Source of the DNA: a bacterium
Lineage (GTDB): Bacteria > Vulcanimicrobiota > Xenobia > Xenobiales > Xenobiaceae
Assembly: GCA_030535355.1 (NCBI GenBank)
Contig: JAUNIO010000019.1
Coordinates: forward strand, 1-44,919
Reading direction: 5' to 3'
DNA length: 44,919 bases
The notes under the pieces are model-generated. The model worked only from the letters and a program-made list of their open reading frames with translations. It searched no databases and was not told where the DNA came from. Numbering within the stretch: position 1 is the first letter of the stretch; every line of letters starts with the position of its first letter. A program made the translations under genes and the position numbers. This document shows, one piece after another, positions 17,041 through 26,302 of this stretch.

Positions 17041-18050
17041 ATGGTCAAGTTTTGTGCCAGCTGCGGAACCCAGCTGAACGAAACATTCAAATTCTGTAGG
17101 GGATGCGGAACCAGTGTCGCCCCCTTGGATATACCGCTTTCTTCTAGCGGGTCTGCTTCTGTCCAGCAGGGACGGAGGTATCCGCCGCCGGCAAAGACGG
17201 TCTGACCGATGGCTTTCTCGTTATTTTCAAGACTGGAGACAAGCCTGCCAAGGCTTTTCCTATTGGTTTTGACAAAGTCGGCAAAACGATTGAGCTGAAA
17301 CTGTCCCAAGTATTTCCTCAGGCCCAGCCGGGACAAGAAGTGAAATTCACTGCGGCCGTTTGCGAATATGCTCTGGATAAGGAGGGCAAGCGCTGCTTAG
17401 GCCCTGAGTCTCAGCAGCTTTCGGCTTCAGCTGTTATACCTGAGCCTGCCGGCACTAAGGAAATATCCGGTGTGTGCCGCTATATTTGCGTGCCTACAAC
17501 ATATTCTTCTGAGGGAGGCCAGATCAGCCGCAGCGCGATGATCCGCAAGCGTCAGGCACATATAAAGAATAATATTAAAGACAGGCAAAATAAATTAGCC
17601 GAGCTGAATAAAATCCGCAATCCTGATGAACGTTACAAATACCAAATTGCCCAATGCCAGCGCGCAATAGAACGCGATAGGAAGACGCTTCGTAATTATG
17701 ACGATCCCGACTGGGTAAATTTTCGTTGCGGCAGTGTATTGCATATCGACTGGTCAGCATCTCACAAAGAGGCTTACAAAAGCAGTACCAGCGGCATTGG
17801 TTTCAAGCGGGTAGAAATGGAAGGAGGTTCGATAATAGGTATTAGACTTAAAAGTCATGGTTACTTCGAGAACACCAATCCCGGAGCAAGCGGACGCTGC
17901 TTCACGGGAGTTAATCGAAAAGGCGAGCGGCTGTCGGCTCAGATTCCCATAAATGGGGGAAAGGGCTCTTTATCTATAGGTGGCAAGGAGTATGAAATAT
18001 TCAGCTATGATCAGGCTACATACGATAAATATAAGGAACTGACGCGCTGA
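17041..18050 (+). pseudogene. zinc-ribbon protein interrupted by a frameshift
   Basis: An ATG with an excellent GAGGAGG site starts MVKFCASCGTQLNETFKFCR, a zinc_ribbon_2 domain with two CxxC pairs (CASC, CRGC), but stops at 17205. Another frame, open from 17148, continues GTEVSAAGKDGLTDGFLVIF and onward, through VGKTIELKLSQVFPQAQPGQ, to the stop at 18050 (about 300 residues in all). No ribosome site supports an internal start (GTG at 17340). The simplest reading is one gene with a -1 frameshift between 17148 and 17205, either real or an assembly error. The C-terminal part has a charged coiled-coil stretch (~RKRQAHIKNNIKDRQNKLAE) and a beta domain. Function unknown. Confidence 0.7.
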
Positions 18051-18236
18051 AAATGCTAGCGTCAAACGTAGTTTCGGCGCAAATTCGCGTCTAAACTGGG
18101 GGAGAAGCTATAATATTTGTTGCTTCTTTCCGCAGCGCATTTCATTAGTTTTAACTGTGCGCAGCGCTAATAAAAAAGGGCGATTCCCGGCTTTTGAGAA
18201 GTGTGTAAAACTATCGAGCAAAGGAGCTGTATATCT

Positions 18237-18719
18237 ATGAGCGATATTTTAGTTGCTTATTTTTCCGCCACCGGAGTGACCAGAAGGGCGGCCCAGACGT
18301 TATCCGAGGCTATAGGGGCCGATATTTACGAGATCAAGCCCGCCGTTCCTTATACGCAGGCCGATCTCAACTGGCAGGACCAGCACTCGCGCAGCACTAT
18401 CGAAATGCGCGATAAGTCCTCGCGTCCCGCTTTGGCCGACAAAAACGCCCCTATCCAAGGGCATAAAGTCATCTTCCTGGGCTTCCCGATCTGGTGGTAT
18501 GTGGCGCCTACCATTATCAATACCTTCCTGGAAGCCTATAACTTTTCGGGCAAGACCATCGTCCTCTTCGCCACCTCCGGCGGCAGTGGCTTTGGCCAGA
18601 CTGTGGCCGGGCTTGAAAACAGCGTAGCCGATTCCGCTAGAATAATCCCCGGCAAATTGCTGAACGGCAATCCCCGGCCCGCAGGCCTGCGCGAATGGGT
18701 GGATCGTCTGGGTATTTAA
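18237..18719 (+). CDS. flavodoxin
   Basis: This is a 160-residue FMN-binding electron carrier or flavodoxin-like oxidoreductase. The start at 18237 follows AAGGAG. The phosphate loop YFSATGVTRRAA, IWWYVAPTIINTFLE and FATSGGSGFGQT match the Flavodoxin_4 family, including its WW motif. There is no signal peptide. It is convergent with the RTX/M91 gene, with seven bases between stops. Confidence 0.88.
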   Translation: MSDILVAYFSATGVTRRAAQTLSEAIGADIYEIKPAVPYTQADLNWQDQHSRSTIEMRDKSSRPALADKNAPIQGHKVIFLGFPIWWYVAPTIINTFLEAYNFSGKTIVLFATSGGSGFGQTVAGLENSVADSARIIPGKLLNGNPRPAGLREWVDRLGI

Positions 18720-18726
18720 TGCAAAA

Positions 18727-20220
18727 CTAATAACGGGTGCGCTCCGCAATTCCCAAAAAGCGGCGCATGCCGTTTTCATTCAGCCCGTCCGGATTGCCCT
18801 GAATGAGCGGATGCTCAATACCCACCGCCTGATATTCCGCTCCCACCAGGCCGCGGCGGTCGGGGGCGGCTGTGCCGTCGTAGCGGTAGGCACCGTAATC
18901 CATAGTGCCCGTAGCGGCATTGTAAGAGTGAGCCATTTCGTGAAAGAGGCCCACCAGAGGAGGGCGCTCCGCCCAATCTACGTTTTTGCGGTCGATCTTC
19001 ATTCCCGCGCGGTTGTAGGCGATAGTCGAAGATGTCCCGGGCCCCGGCGTTTTGTCATCTCTTAAATGGCCATCTTTGCTGGAATTGCAGCTGTTGCCGT
19101 TGTTGGCGGTCTCTTTGATGGTCACGCTGTACCCGGTTTTGGCGATTTCGCCGAGCATTTTCTGCCCTAAGCCGATCTGCTGCAGGGTATCCAGATCGCT
19201 CTGTACCCGCGCCTTAAATGCTGCGCTGCCCGCAATGGAGAAGTTCTCCGGCAGGCTGCTGGGGGAGGAAATTAAGTGTTCGCCGGCTTGGGAACCGCTC
19301 CAAGCAGTGTCCGCTGACTGATAGGCTTTGTCTGCTCCCTGGGGGGCGCTGACGCTGTTCTGCCCGTAACCGTCTACAATGAGCGCGGCCCGCTGCGCCG
19401 AAGTTATCGTGTCGTTGCCCTGGCCGCCGAAGAGCATCCCCAAAGCGCCGCTGTTGGCGATGGTATCGTCTCCGCGCCCGCCGTCTAGGTAATTGCGCCC
19501 GCTGCCCGCATATATATTATCATCGCCGCCCAGGCCATAAATGACGTTGTTGCCCTCACCGCCGTCGATATAATCCCCGGAGTTGCTGCCCTCGATGTAA
19601 TCGTGGCCTTCACCGCCCAGCAGAATGCCTCCGGCTAAAGCGGAGCTGGAACCGCGATCTCCTGGCGTCTGGTCTAAGGTGAGGTCTAAGCCGCTGGAGA
19701 TAATGGCATCGTCGCCCGCCTGGCCTTTTATGGTATTGCGCCCGTAACTGTCGATGATAAAATCGTTGCCCGCGCCGCCGACTATATAATCGTCGCCCTG
19801 GCCTCCAGTTAGGAAAAGCCTGGCCGTGACGCTTTCGTCAGCTATGATGGTATCATTGCCTTTGCCGCCGTCGATGATCAGCTGGGCGGACTGCTCAGCG
19901 CTCAAAGACTGAGTCTCGCCGTTGATGCTGACGTCTAAACCGCCGTCCTTCCTCTGAGAAATGTTTATTTGGTCATCACCGTCGGAACCTTTGAGAACCA
20001 GGATTTTATCGGTTTTGCCATACTGCCCCACTATGCGCTTGGCTAACATGGCGGTGTCCTCAGCTTCTGGTGTCTGGGGCTGGCCGCCTAAGGAGACGCT
20101 GTCGCCGCTAGCTTCTGCCGCTGACTCTTGCGAAACGTCCGGCGGGATGGGAGAAGAAGCGGGAACGGGTAAGCTGCTGGCGCTGATACTGTGCGTAAGG
20201 CTGTTGACTGCAATATCCAT
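18727..20220 (-). CDS. RTX-repeat protein with M91-type (NleD-like) metallopeptidase domain
   Basis: This is a 497-residue protein. It has no Sec signal and a low-complexity Ser/Pro N-terminus. From ~95 to 280 there are glycine/aspartate nonapeptides of the haemolysin calcium-binding type: GGKGNDTI, GGQGDDYI, GGEGHDYI, GGRGDDTI, GGQGNDTI. The C-terminal domain carries the zinc motif HEMAH (427-431) in LFHEMAHSYN, followed by GAEYQAVGIEH, a probable third ligand glutamate. This matches the M91 effector peptidase family. Known M91 members are injected host-protease effectors; here the RTX block suggests calcium-dependent folding after export. No secretion genes are adjacent. The upstream gap contains a hairpin (20395) that could attenuate transcription. 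Confidence 0.82.
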   Translation of the reverse strand: MDIAVNSLTHSISASSLPVPASSPIPPDVSQESAAEASGDSVSLGGQPQTPEAEDTAMLAKRIVGQYGKTDKILVLKGSDGDDQINISQRKDGGLDVSINGETQSLSAEQSAQLIIDGGKGNDTIIADESVTARLFLTGGQGDDYIVGGAGNDFIIDSYGRNTIKGQAGDDAIISSGLDLTLDQTPGDRGSSSALAGGILLGGEGHDYIEGSNSGDYIDGGEGNNVIYGLGGDDNIYAGSGRNYLDGGRGDDTIANSGALGMLFGGQGNDTITSAQRAALIVDGYGQNSVSAPQGADKAYQSADTAWSGSQAGEHLISSPSSLPENFSIAGSAAFKARVQSDLDTLQQIGLGQKMLGEIAKTGYSVTIKETANNGNSCNSSKDGHLRDDKTPGPGTSSTIAYNRAGMKIDRKNVDWAERPPLVGLFHEMAHSYNAATGTMDYGAYRYDGTAAPDRRGLVGAEYQAVGIEHPLIQGNPDGLNENGMRRFLGIAERTRY

Positions 20221-20394
20221 AGCAGTAAATTATAACATATTAGCTGGGCGTTTGTTAGAGTATAAATGTACTTTTGCGATCATATTATGCGTGCCTATTT
20301 TGCGGTTATGTTTTGCGCTTTTTGTGACGCGCGTTCTGGGAAGCGTTTTTTGTAAAACGCCCCAACAAGGGATAAACCGGAAAAACACAAAACG

Positions 20395-20481
20395 AGCCTA
20401 AGCGCGTTTAGGCTGCAGAGTAGCTGCTGGCGTCTTACGGGCCAGTTTGTGCGAGGGCGTTCTGTGTGGCGTAGAAAGTTT
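20395..20481 (-). ncRNA. possible small RNA or attenuator upstream of the RTX/M91 gene
   Basis: On the minus strand an extended -10 TGCTATGCT (20496-20488) would start a ~85-nt transcript ending in AGCCTAA/TTAGGCT (20395-20414), then CGTTTTGTGTTTTT. A second hairpin GCGTTTT/AAAACGC lies at 20343-20360. The rest of 20221-20667 is AT-rich, with imperfect repeats of AAGAAAATTAATT-type sequence at 20600-20650 and no gene. Confidence 0.35.
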
Positions 20482-20667
20482 GCGTACAGCATAGCATATA
20501 AAATAATTATAATTGTGTGTAAGATATTACTTTAATATCTTTGGGCCTTAATTAAGCGGCGGGCTCCTTAATTGAATGGCATGGGCTGGGGAAGAATAGG
20601 AAGAATAGTTAAGAAAATTAATTAAGAAAATTAGTTAGGAAGAATAATTAGCTGGGGAAGATTAGTT

Positions 20668-21468
20668 ATGAAAATTACTATGCTGGGAACCGGCAACGCG
20701 CTGGTGACGGAGTGCTATAACACTTGTTTCGTCTTAGAAGATGACGGGCGTTATTTTATGGTCGATGGCGGCGGAGGCAATGGCGTGCTGCGCCAGCTGA
20801 AGAGCGCCGGACTCCGCTGGCAGGATATGCGCCATATTTTCGTGACCCATAAACATCTGGACCATCTGCTGGGCATTCTGTGGATGGTGCGCATGATTTG
20901 CCAGTACATGCACGGTGGCAAGTATAATGGAGAAGCTTACATCTACGCTCACGATGAAGTTATAGGCCTGCTGCGCGGTATGGCTCAGCAGCTCTTGCCC
21001 GCTAAGATAACGCGTTTTCTCGGTGAGCGCCTGCGCCTTATCGAAGTTCATGATGGAGAACAGCGCGAAATCAATGGTTTCCCCTTGACGTTTTTCGATA
21101 TCCACTCTACCAAAGCCAAACAGTTCGGTTTCGCGCTCGGCCTGGGCGGAGAGGAAACCCTGACCTGCTGCGGCGATGAACCCTATGCCGAAAGCGAGAA
21201 ACCCTATGCCGCAGGCAGCAAATGGCTGCTGCACGAAGCTTTTTGCCTGCATTCCCAAGCCGATATTTTTTCGCCTTATGAAAAGCATCATTCTACGGTC
21301 AAAGATGCCTGTGAGCTGGCGGAGCGCCTGGGAGTGAAGAATCTGCTTCTGTACCATACCGAAGACGCCAATTTATCCAACCGCAAAGCGCTGTACAGCG
21401 CAGAAGGCCAGCGCTATTACCAGGGCAATTTATATATTCCCGACGATTTGGAGACCCTGGAACTATAA
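20668..21468 (+). CDS. MBL-fold metallohydrolase (RNase Z-like)
   Basis: This is a 266-residue protein with a GGGGAAG site seven bases before the ATG. MLGTGNAL, the zinc motif THKHLDH (~60-66), a later CCGDEPYAES, LLHEAFC and a C-terminal LLYHTED histidine follow the beta-lactamase/RNase Z arrangement. The size and divergence suggest a general phosphodiesterase-like MBL enzyme rather than true tRNA 3' endonuclease, since the RNase Z exosite arm is absent. The substrate is unknown. It stands alone, 129 bp before the CDF gene. Confidence 0.85.
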   Translation: MKITMLGTGNALVTECYNTCFVLEDDGRYFMVDGGGGNGVLRQLKSAGLRWQDMRHIFVTHKHLDHLLGILWMVRMICQYMHGGKYNGEAYIYAHDEVIGLLRGMAQQLLPAKITRFLGERLRLIEVHDGEQREINGFPLTFFDIHSTKAKQFGFALGLGGEETLTCCGDEPYAESEKPYAAGSKWLLHEAFCLHSQADIFSPYEKHHSTVKDACELAERLGVKNLLLYHTEDANLSNRKALYSAEGQRYYQGNLYIPDDLETLEL

Positions 21469-21597
21469 CAGGCCCGGACGCGGGCTTAACTGTGCTATAA
21501 TTGTATATAGATAAATGTATTTAGGGCTGTTAAGCCGTATGTTACGGCATTGGTCTTAGTGTTAGCTTAGGATTAGCTTAGTATTAGGAGAGAACTT

Positions 21598-22788
21598 ATG
21601 GGAGTTGTTAGCAGCAGTTTTAAAGAGACCGCAGCCGCCATGCTGAACACAGAGGCTGCAGCCCGAGAAAAACAGAGAAATGCCACGATCGTCAAAGCTA
21701 GTGCTATAGGTATTGCCGCCAATGTGCTTTTGGCAGCGTTTAAGGCTGCTGTCGGCTTGGCCGCCAATTCGATCGCCATCGTGATGGACGCGGTGAACAA
21801 CCTCTCCGACGCGGCCAGTTCTATTATCACTATAGCCGGAACAAAACTGGCCAGCAAAAGAGCAGACAAAAAGCATCCCTTTGGCTATGGCAGAATTGAG
21901 TATCTAAGCGCTATGGTTATCTCGCTGCTGGTGCTGTATGCGGGGGTGACTGCTTTCATAGAATCGGTAAAGGTGATCATGAAGCCCGCAGTGCCCGAGT
22001 ATTCGGCGGTAACTTTAAGCATAGTCGCCGTCGCCGTCGTGGTTAAAATACTATTGGGCCGCTATTCGGTTAAAGTGGGCGAAAGCGTCAACTCTGACGC
22101 GTTGGTCAATTCGGGAGAAGATGCCAAGCTCGATGCGGTTATTTCAGCGGCAACGCTCGTGGCGGCGGTTATCTATATTCAATTCCACATAGCCCTGGAG
22201 GCTTGGCTGGGCGCTCTGATCGCTTTGGTGATCGTCAAAGCGGGCTTGGAAATGCTCGGCGATACCCTTTCTCAGGTCTTAGGCGAAAATGCCGATAATG
22301 AGCTGTCCAAAAAAATTAAAGAGACGTTAACGAGTCACGAGGAAGTGCAGGGAGCTTACGATTTAATCCTGCACAATTACGGCCCAGATACTTTTAACGG
22401 TTCCGTGCATATTGAAGTTTACGATACGCTGACAGCGGATCAAATCGATAAGCTGACCAGGCAGCTCGCGGGCGAGGTCTATCATGCTCACAATGTGGTG
22501 CTGACCGCTATCGGTATTTATTCCATTAATACCAGCAATCAAGAAGTGCTAAACGCCCGCGAAAAGCTGAACGGAATCATCGCTTCCAATCCTTATATTC
22601 TGCATACGCATGGTTTTTATTTTAATCCTGACGAAAAGAGTATGCGCTTTGACTTGGTGATTAGCTTTGATGCCCCCGACAGCCATCAGGTTTTCCGCGA
22701 AGTTCTCGAGTCCGTGCAGAAAGAATATCCCGATTATACTATACAGGCGAATATCGACATGGACTTCGGTGAAGAGGCTAATTCTTAG
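21598..22788 (+). CDS. cation diffusion facilitator (CDF) family transporter
   Basis: This is a 396-residue inner-membrane cation/proton antiporter. AGGAGAG precedes the ATG. Six hydrophobic segments span ~35-215. The metal-site signature SIAIVMDAVNNLSDAASSII gives D-x-x-x-D, KKHPFGYGRIEYL follows, and the second site VNSGEDAKLDAVISA is visible. The C-terminal cytoplasmic domain (~220-300) and a further ~90-residue extension fit the longer MamB/YdfM-like subgroup. The substrate could be Zn, Fe or Mn and cannot be assigned. Confidence 0.9.
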   Translation: MGVVSSSFKETAAAMLNTEAAAREKQRNATIVKASAIGIAANVLLAAFKAAVGLAANSIAIVMDAVNNLSDAASSIITIAGTKLASKRADKKHPFGYGRIEYLSAMVISLLVLYAGVTAFIESVKVIMKPAVPEYSAVTLSIVAVAVVVKILLGRYSVKVGESVNSDALVNSGEDAKLDAVISAATLVAAVIYIQFHIALEAWLGALIALVIVKAGLEMLGDTLSQVLGENADNELSKKIKETLTSHEEVQGAYDLILHNYGPDTFNGSVHIEVYDTLTADQIDKLTRQLAGEVYHAHNVVLTAIGIYSINTSNQEVLNAREKLNGIIASNPYILHTHGFYFNPDEKSMRFDLVISFDAPDSHQVFREVLESVQKEYPDYTIQANIDMDFGEEANS

Positions 22789-22923
22789 CCTGCAGCCTAT
22801 CTTATAGTTTACAGCTTATAGCCTATTTGCAAAAGGAACCTTGACGTTATGGACAAATAACGCTCGTTTGAAGCGCTTTAAACACTTTATAAATATATAG
22901 AGATATAAGAGGAGCGATACACC

Positions 22924-23541
22924 ATGAAAGTTTTAATAATTAACGGAAGTCCCAGAAAAGATGGAAATACATCTATAGCTCTGAACGAAATGGTTAAGGT
23001 CTTTGCCGCCGAGGAAATCGAAACCGAGGTGGTGCGCGTTGGCAGTATGGACGTGCGCGGCTGTATCGCCTGCGGGACCTGCCATACCAAGGGAAAATGC
23101 GTGTTCGACGACATCGTCAACGAGCTGGCCCCCAAGTTCGCTGAAGCTGACGGTTTAGTCGTAGCCTCTCCAGTTTACTACGCTTCGGCCAACGCTACGC
23201 TGATCGCCTGTTTAGATAGGCTGTTCTTTAGCACTTCATTTGACAAGACTATGAAAGTCGGGGCTAGCGTGGCGGTTTGCCGCCGGGGAGGCTGTTCGGC
23301 CACCTTCGATGAGCTGAACAAGTATTTTACCATCAGCAATATGCCCGTAGCTTCCAGTCAGTATTGGAACAGCGTGCATGGCCTGGAACCGGGCGATGCG
23401 GTCAAGGATTTGGAAGGCCTGCAGACTATGCGCACTTTGGCGCGGAATATGACCTTCCTCATGAAGAGCATCGCCCTGGGCAAAGAAAAATACGGGCTGC
23501 CGGAAAAAGAAGCCTGGCAGGCCACGCACTTTATCCGCTAA
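22924..23541 (+). CDS. NADPH-dependent FMN reductase/flavodoxin-fold iron-sulfur flavoprotein
   Basis: This 205-residue protein starts after GAGGAG. The FMN loop INGSPRKDGNTSIAL and the cysteine motif CIACGTCHTKGKC (~46-58) define the iron-sulfur flavoprotein-like branch of the NADPH-dependent FMN reductase family. SPVYYASANATL and CRRGGCSATFDELN complete the fold. It is probably a cytosolic electron-transfer protein. Its neighbours give no pathway. Confidence 0.87.
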   Translation: MKVLIINGSPRKDGNTSIALNEMVKVFAAEEIETEVVRVGSMDVRGCIACGTCHTKGKCVFDDIVNELAPKFAEADGLVVASPVYYASANATLIACLDRLFFSTSFDKTMKVGASVAVCRRGGCSATFDELNKYFTISNMPVASSQYWNSVHGLEPGDAVKDLEGLQTMRTLARNMTFLMKSIALGKEKYGLPEKEAWQATHFIR

Positions 23542-23609
23542 ACTCCCGTTCGCAGTGGCTTGTTCGCTGTTGATGTATAGCTTATCTTAGACGGAGGCGT
23601 GGGCGCATA

Positions 23610-24368
23610 ATGAAAGGGAAAGCATGGTTAATGGCCGCAGCGTTTTTGGCGGCAGCATGTTGGGGAGGATACAGCAGTTTTCGGGCTGCCACTGCCGCAG
23701 CCCAGGACGATATTAGCGCTGCACCGCAGAACAATTATATTGCGGCCGCCCAGCTTTCTCCCACCTGGGTGTCTAAACTGCCGCAGGCTAAAGAGGCCAC
23801 GCAGATGCTGATCGTAGCCGCGCACGAAAAAAACACAGCCTGGGTCTCCATGCACGAGAAAGATAACGGCGGAGTCTGGAAGATGATCATGACCACGCCG
23901 GGATTTATCGGCAGGGCGGGGCTGGGCAAAACCAAAGAGGGCGACGGCAAAACGCCAGTTGGCACCTATCGCTTTAACCGGGCCTTTGGCATTGCCGCCG
24001 ATCCCGGCTGCGCTATTCCCTACTATAGGGCCGATGAATTTACCTATTGGTCCGGCGATCAGCGCCCAGGTATGCGCTATAATAAACTGGTCAGCATTAA
24101 AGACTATCCCGATCTCAATGTGCAGGCCAGCGAGCATATTGTGGACTACACATTCCAGTATCAGTACTGCCTGAATATCGGCTACAACGAGAAGGGTACG
24201 CCTGGCCGGGGATCGGCTATTTTCCTGCACTGCTTCGGCGACCGCAAGCCCTTTACTGGAGGCTGCGTAGCTATCCCCCAGGAAAAAATGCGTTTTGTCA
24301 TGCAGCATGTCGATCCTTCCTGTCTGGTAGTGATCGATACTCTGAAAAATCTGGGCGGCAGCTTTTAG
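23610..24368 (+). CDS. secreted L,D-transpeptidase (YkuD family)
   Basis: This 252-residue protein has a signal peptide or anchor (WLMAAAFLAAACWGGYSSF). The ErfK/YbiS/YkuD core begins with the GDGKTPVGTY turn (~111-120). The catalytic motif is H207 in IFLHCFGD and C219 in FTGGCVAI. The enzyme would form or exchange 3-3 crosslinks or attach proteins to peptidoglycan in the cell envelope. The ribosome site GGAGG is rather far (12 nt). A secreted VanX-like dipeptidase lies 4.5 kb downstream. Confidence 0.88.
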   Translation: MKGKAWLMAAAFLAAACWGGYSSFRAATAAAQDDISAAPQNNYIAAAQLSPTWVSKLPQAKEATQMLIVAAHEKNTAWVSMHEKDNGGVWKMIMTTPGFIGRAGLGKTKEGDGKTPVGTYRFNRAFGIAADPGCAIPYYRADEFTYWSGDQRPGMRYNKLVSIKDYPDLNVQASEHIVDYTFQYQYCLNIGYNEKGTPGRGSAIFLHCFGDRKPFTGGCVAIPQEKMRFVMQHVDPSCLVVIDTLKNLGGSF

Positions 24369-24442
24369 AGAAGCTTTTAGAGCGGTTTGGGAAAAGCTTA
24401 GGTAAATCTTTAGTACAGTGTTTTGATTAGGAGTTATTGATT

Positions 24443-25804
24443 ATGGCCTGTTATGCAGAACGGAGGCGGCGCTTAATCGCGCAGCTGTCCGATCTTCCCG
24501 TCATTTTAGCGAACGGCTGGGAGCGTTTGCGCAATCCTTCCAATACTTTTAATTTTCGCGGCGAGAGCCATGTGATCTATTTGGCGGGACAGCTTCCCCC
24601 CGGTGCTTTTTTGACTTTGCACAATGGCGAAGTCCGCATCTATTTGGAGCCGGTCAGCGTTGAAGACGCGGTTTGGTCCGGCCCCGGGGAATCCTGGTCG
24701 GTTTTAGCCAATCTTCACGAGGCGAGTCTTCATCCCCTCAGCGAACTGAGCGAATATATCGCGGCTGTAGGCGCGGAAAAATGGGCTTCTCTGCCGGTGC
24801 AGGACCCGCGGGCGCAGAATTATCTCTGCCAGCTGTTAAAGAGAACTCCCGACTGCCACGGCGACGAGCGGGATCGGCGTTTAGCTGAAGCCCTGGTGGA
24901 ATGCCGCCTGATCAACGATAATTTTTCTATCGGAGAACTGCGCAGCGCCGGATATCTATCGGTAGAAGCTCATTTGGCGGGTATGCGGGCGATAAGAGCC
25001 GGAAAAGACGAATGTGACGTGCTGGCGGCTATGATGCGGGTTCTCAACCGCGCCGGAGCTTCCGTTTCCTTCGCCCCCATCATCACCATGTCGGGCGAGC
25101 GCCTGCATCAGCCCCATGTGGGCGGCACTCTGCAGGACGGCGCGCTGCTGCTCATCGACTTTGGCGCGGAAAACGCGGCTGGCTGGGCCGGGGATATTAC
25201 CAACACCTGGCCGGTGGCCGGAAAATTTACCAGGGAGCAGCGGGCTGTGTTTGATATCGTCACCAAGGCCTATCACGAATGTGTGGCTATGCTGAAACCG
25301 GGGGTACGCTATTTGGATGTGCACATGCGCGCCGCCGAAATCCTGACCGCAGGCTTAATGGATCTGGGCATCCTGCGGGGCACGGTCAGCGAGCTGATTG
25401 AGCGCGATGCGCACGCCTTCTTCTTCCCGCACGGGATCGGCCACCTGATGGGGCTGGACGTGCACGACATGGAAGATTTGGGCGATATAGCGGGCTATCA
25501 AAAGGGCAGAGCGCGTTCTAAGCGCTTTGGCCTGAACTGCCTGCGCCTGGACCGCGATCTGCGGGAAGGCATGGTGCTGACCATAGAACCGGGCCTGTAC
25601 TTTATCCCCGAACTGCTCGACGATCCTCAAATCCGTAGCAGTTACAGCGACTGCATCGACTGGGAAAAAGTGGAGCTGTATCGCGGAGTGCGGGGCATCC
25701 GCTTTGAGCGCGATCACCTGATCACCGCTGGCGGCAGTGAATGCCTGACCCCGGGCCTGCCCGCCGACGCGGCGGAAATTGAAGCGCTCATGGCTCAGCG
25801 CTGA
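24443..25804 (+). CDS. Xaa-Pro aminopeptidase (M24B, aminopeptidase P type)
   Basis: This 453-residue cytoplasmic dimetal peptidase removes residues N-terminal to proline. The ATG at 24443 follows AGGAG by nine bases. An upstream in-frame TTG is less likely. The AMP_N domain occupies ~1-165 (NTFNFRGESHVIYLAG). The catalytic half carries LIDFGAENAAGWAGDITNTW (two Asp ligands), HGIGHLMGLDVHDM (His), LTIEPGLYF (Glu) and RFERDHLIT (Glu). The length fits PepP. Confidence 0.92.
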   Translation: MACYAERRRRLIAQLSDLPVILANGWERLRNPSNTFNFRGESHVIYLAGQLPPGAFLTLHNGEVRIYLEPVSVEDAVWSGPGESWSVLANLHEASLHPLSELSEYIAAVGAEKWASLPVQDPRAQNYLCQLLKRTPDCHGDERDRRLAEALVECRLINDNFSIGELRSAGYLSVEAHLAGMRAIRAGKDECDVLAAMMRVLNRAGASVSFAPIITMSGERLHQPHVGGTLQDGALLLIDFGAENAAGWAGDITNTWPVAGKFTREQRAVFDIVTKAYHECVAMLKPGVRYLDVHMRAAEILTAGLMDLGILRGTVSELIERDAHAFFFPHGIGHLMGLDVHDMEDLGDIAGYQKGRARSKRFGLNCLRLDRDLREGMVLTIEPGLYFIPELLDDPQIRSSYSDCIDWEKVELYRGVRGIRFERDHLITAGGSECLTPGLPADAAEIEALMAQR

Positions 25805-25918
25805 GCAGCTGCCGACATTTACGCATAGTTGTGTATAAAAGAGTCGGTAAGCTGAGCGCGGGCACGAAGGCAGCATAACAAAAGCGAACATTGGCGTTAT
25901 GACCGTAAACAAATATTT

Positions 25919-25970
25919 GCAATATCATCGATGATTGACTTTAATTTTAACTATAATTGAGTGATATTGC
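25919..25970 (+). promoter_or_regulatory. promoter with inverted repeat before the zinc-ribbon/lpd genes
   Basis: A TATAAT box (25952-25957) is flanked by GCAATATCA (25919-25927) and its complement TGATATTGC (25962-25970). The arrangement suggests an operator across the promoter. The -35 is poor. Confidence 0.4.
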
Positions 25971-25987
25971 GCTGAAAGGTAGCTAGA

Positions 25988-26272
25988 ATGGCTGAACGTC
26001 CTAAAAAAGAACTGGTTTTGCGCGAGTATATGATTCCCCAGGGCGGTGTGCCCAGCGGCAAATACGTTACCCGCAAATATAACTTAGCCGGACATCCTTT
26101 TGTGGTGTTCTGTTCCAATGAGAACTGCTCCCATTTCATCGACGGGGAAATGGCCCTGCCGCACTGGTCGGAAGACTGCCCGGAAAAGTTGGGCGTGCTG
26201 CGCTGCCCCGAATGCGGCGCCCCGGTGGTGCGCCCTCACACCGCTGATGAGTGCCGCGGCGGGCTGCAGTAA
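25988..26272 (+). CDS. small zinc-ribbon protein
   Basis: This 94-residue protein starts after AAAGGTAG. The cysteines CSNENC (~40-45) and CPECG (~75-79), plus C64 and C90, suggest a zinc ribbon. There is no signal peptide. It sits 30 bp upstream of lpd and is likely cotranscribed with it, but no known lipoamide-system subunit matches it. Function unknown. Confidence 0.7.
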   Translation: MAERPKKELVLREYMIPQGGVPSGKYVTRKYNLAGHPFVVFCSNENCSHFIDGEMALPHWSEDCPEKLGVLRCPECGAPVVRPHTADECRGGLQ

Positions 26273-26302
26273 GAATTTATGGAAAGCGAGCGATAATTCA
26301 CC

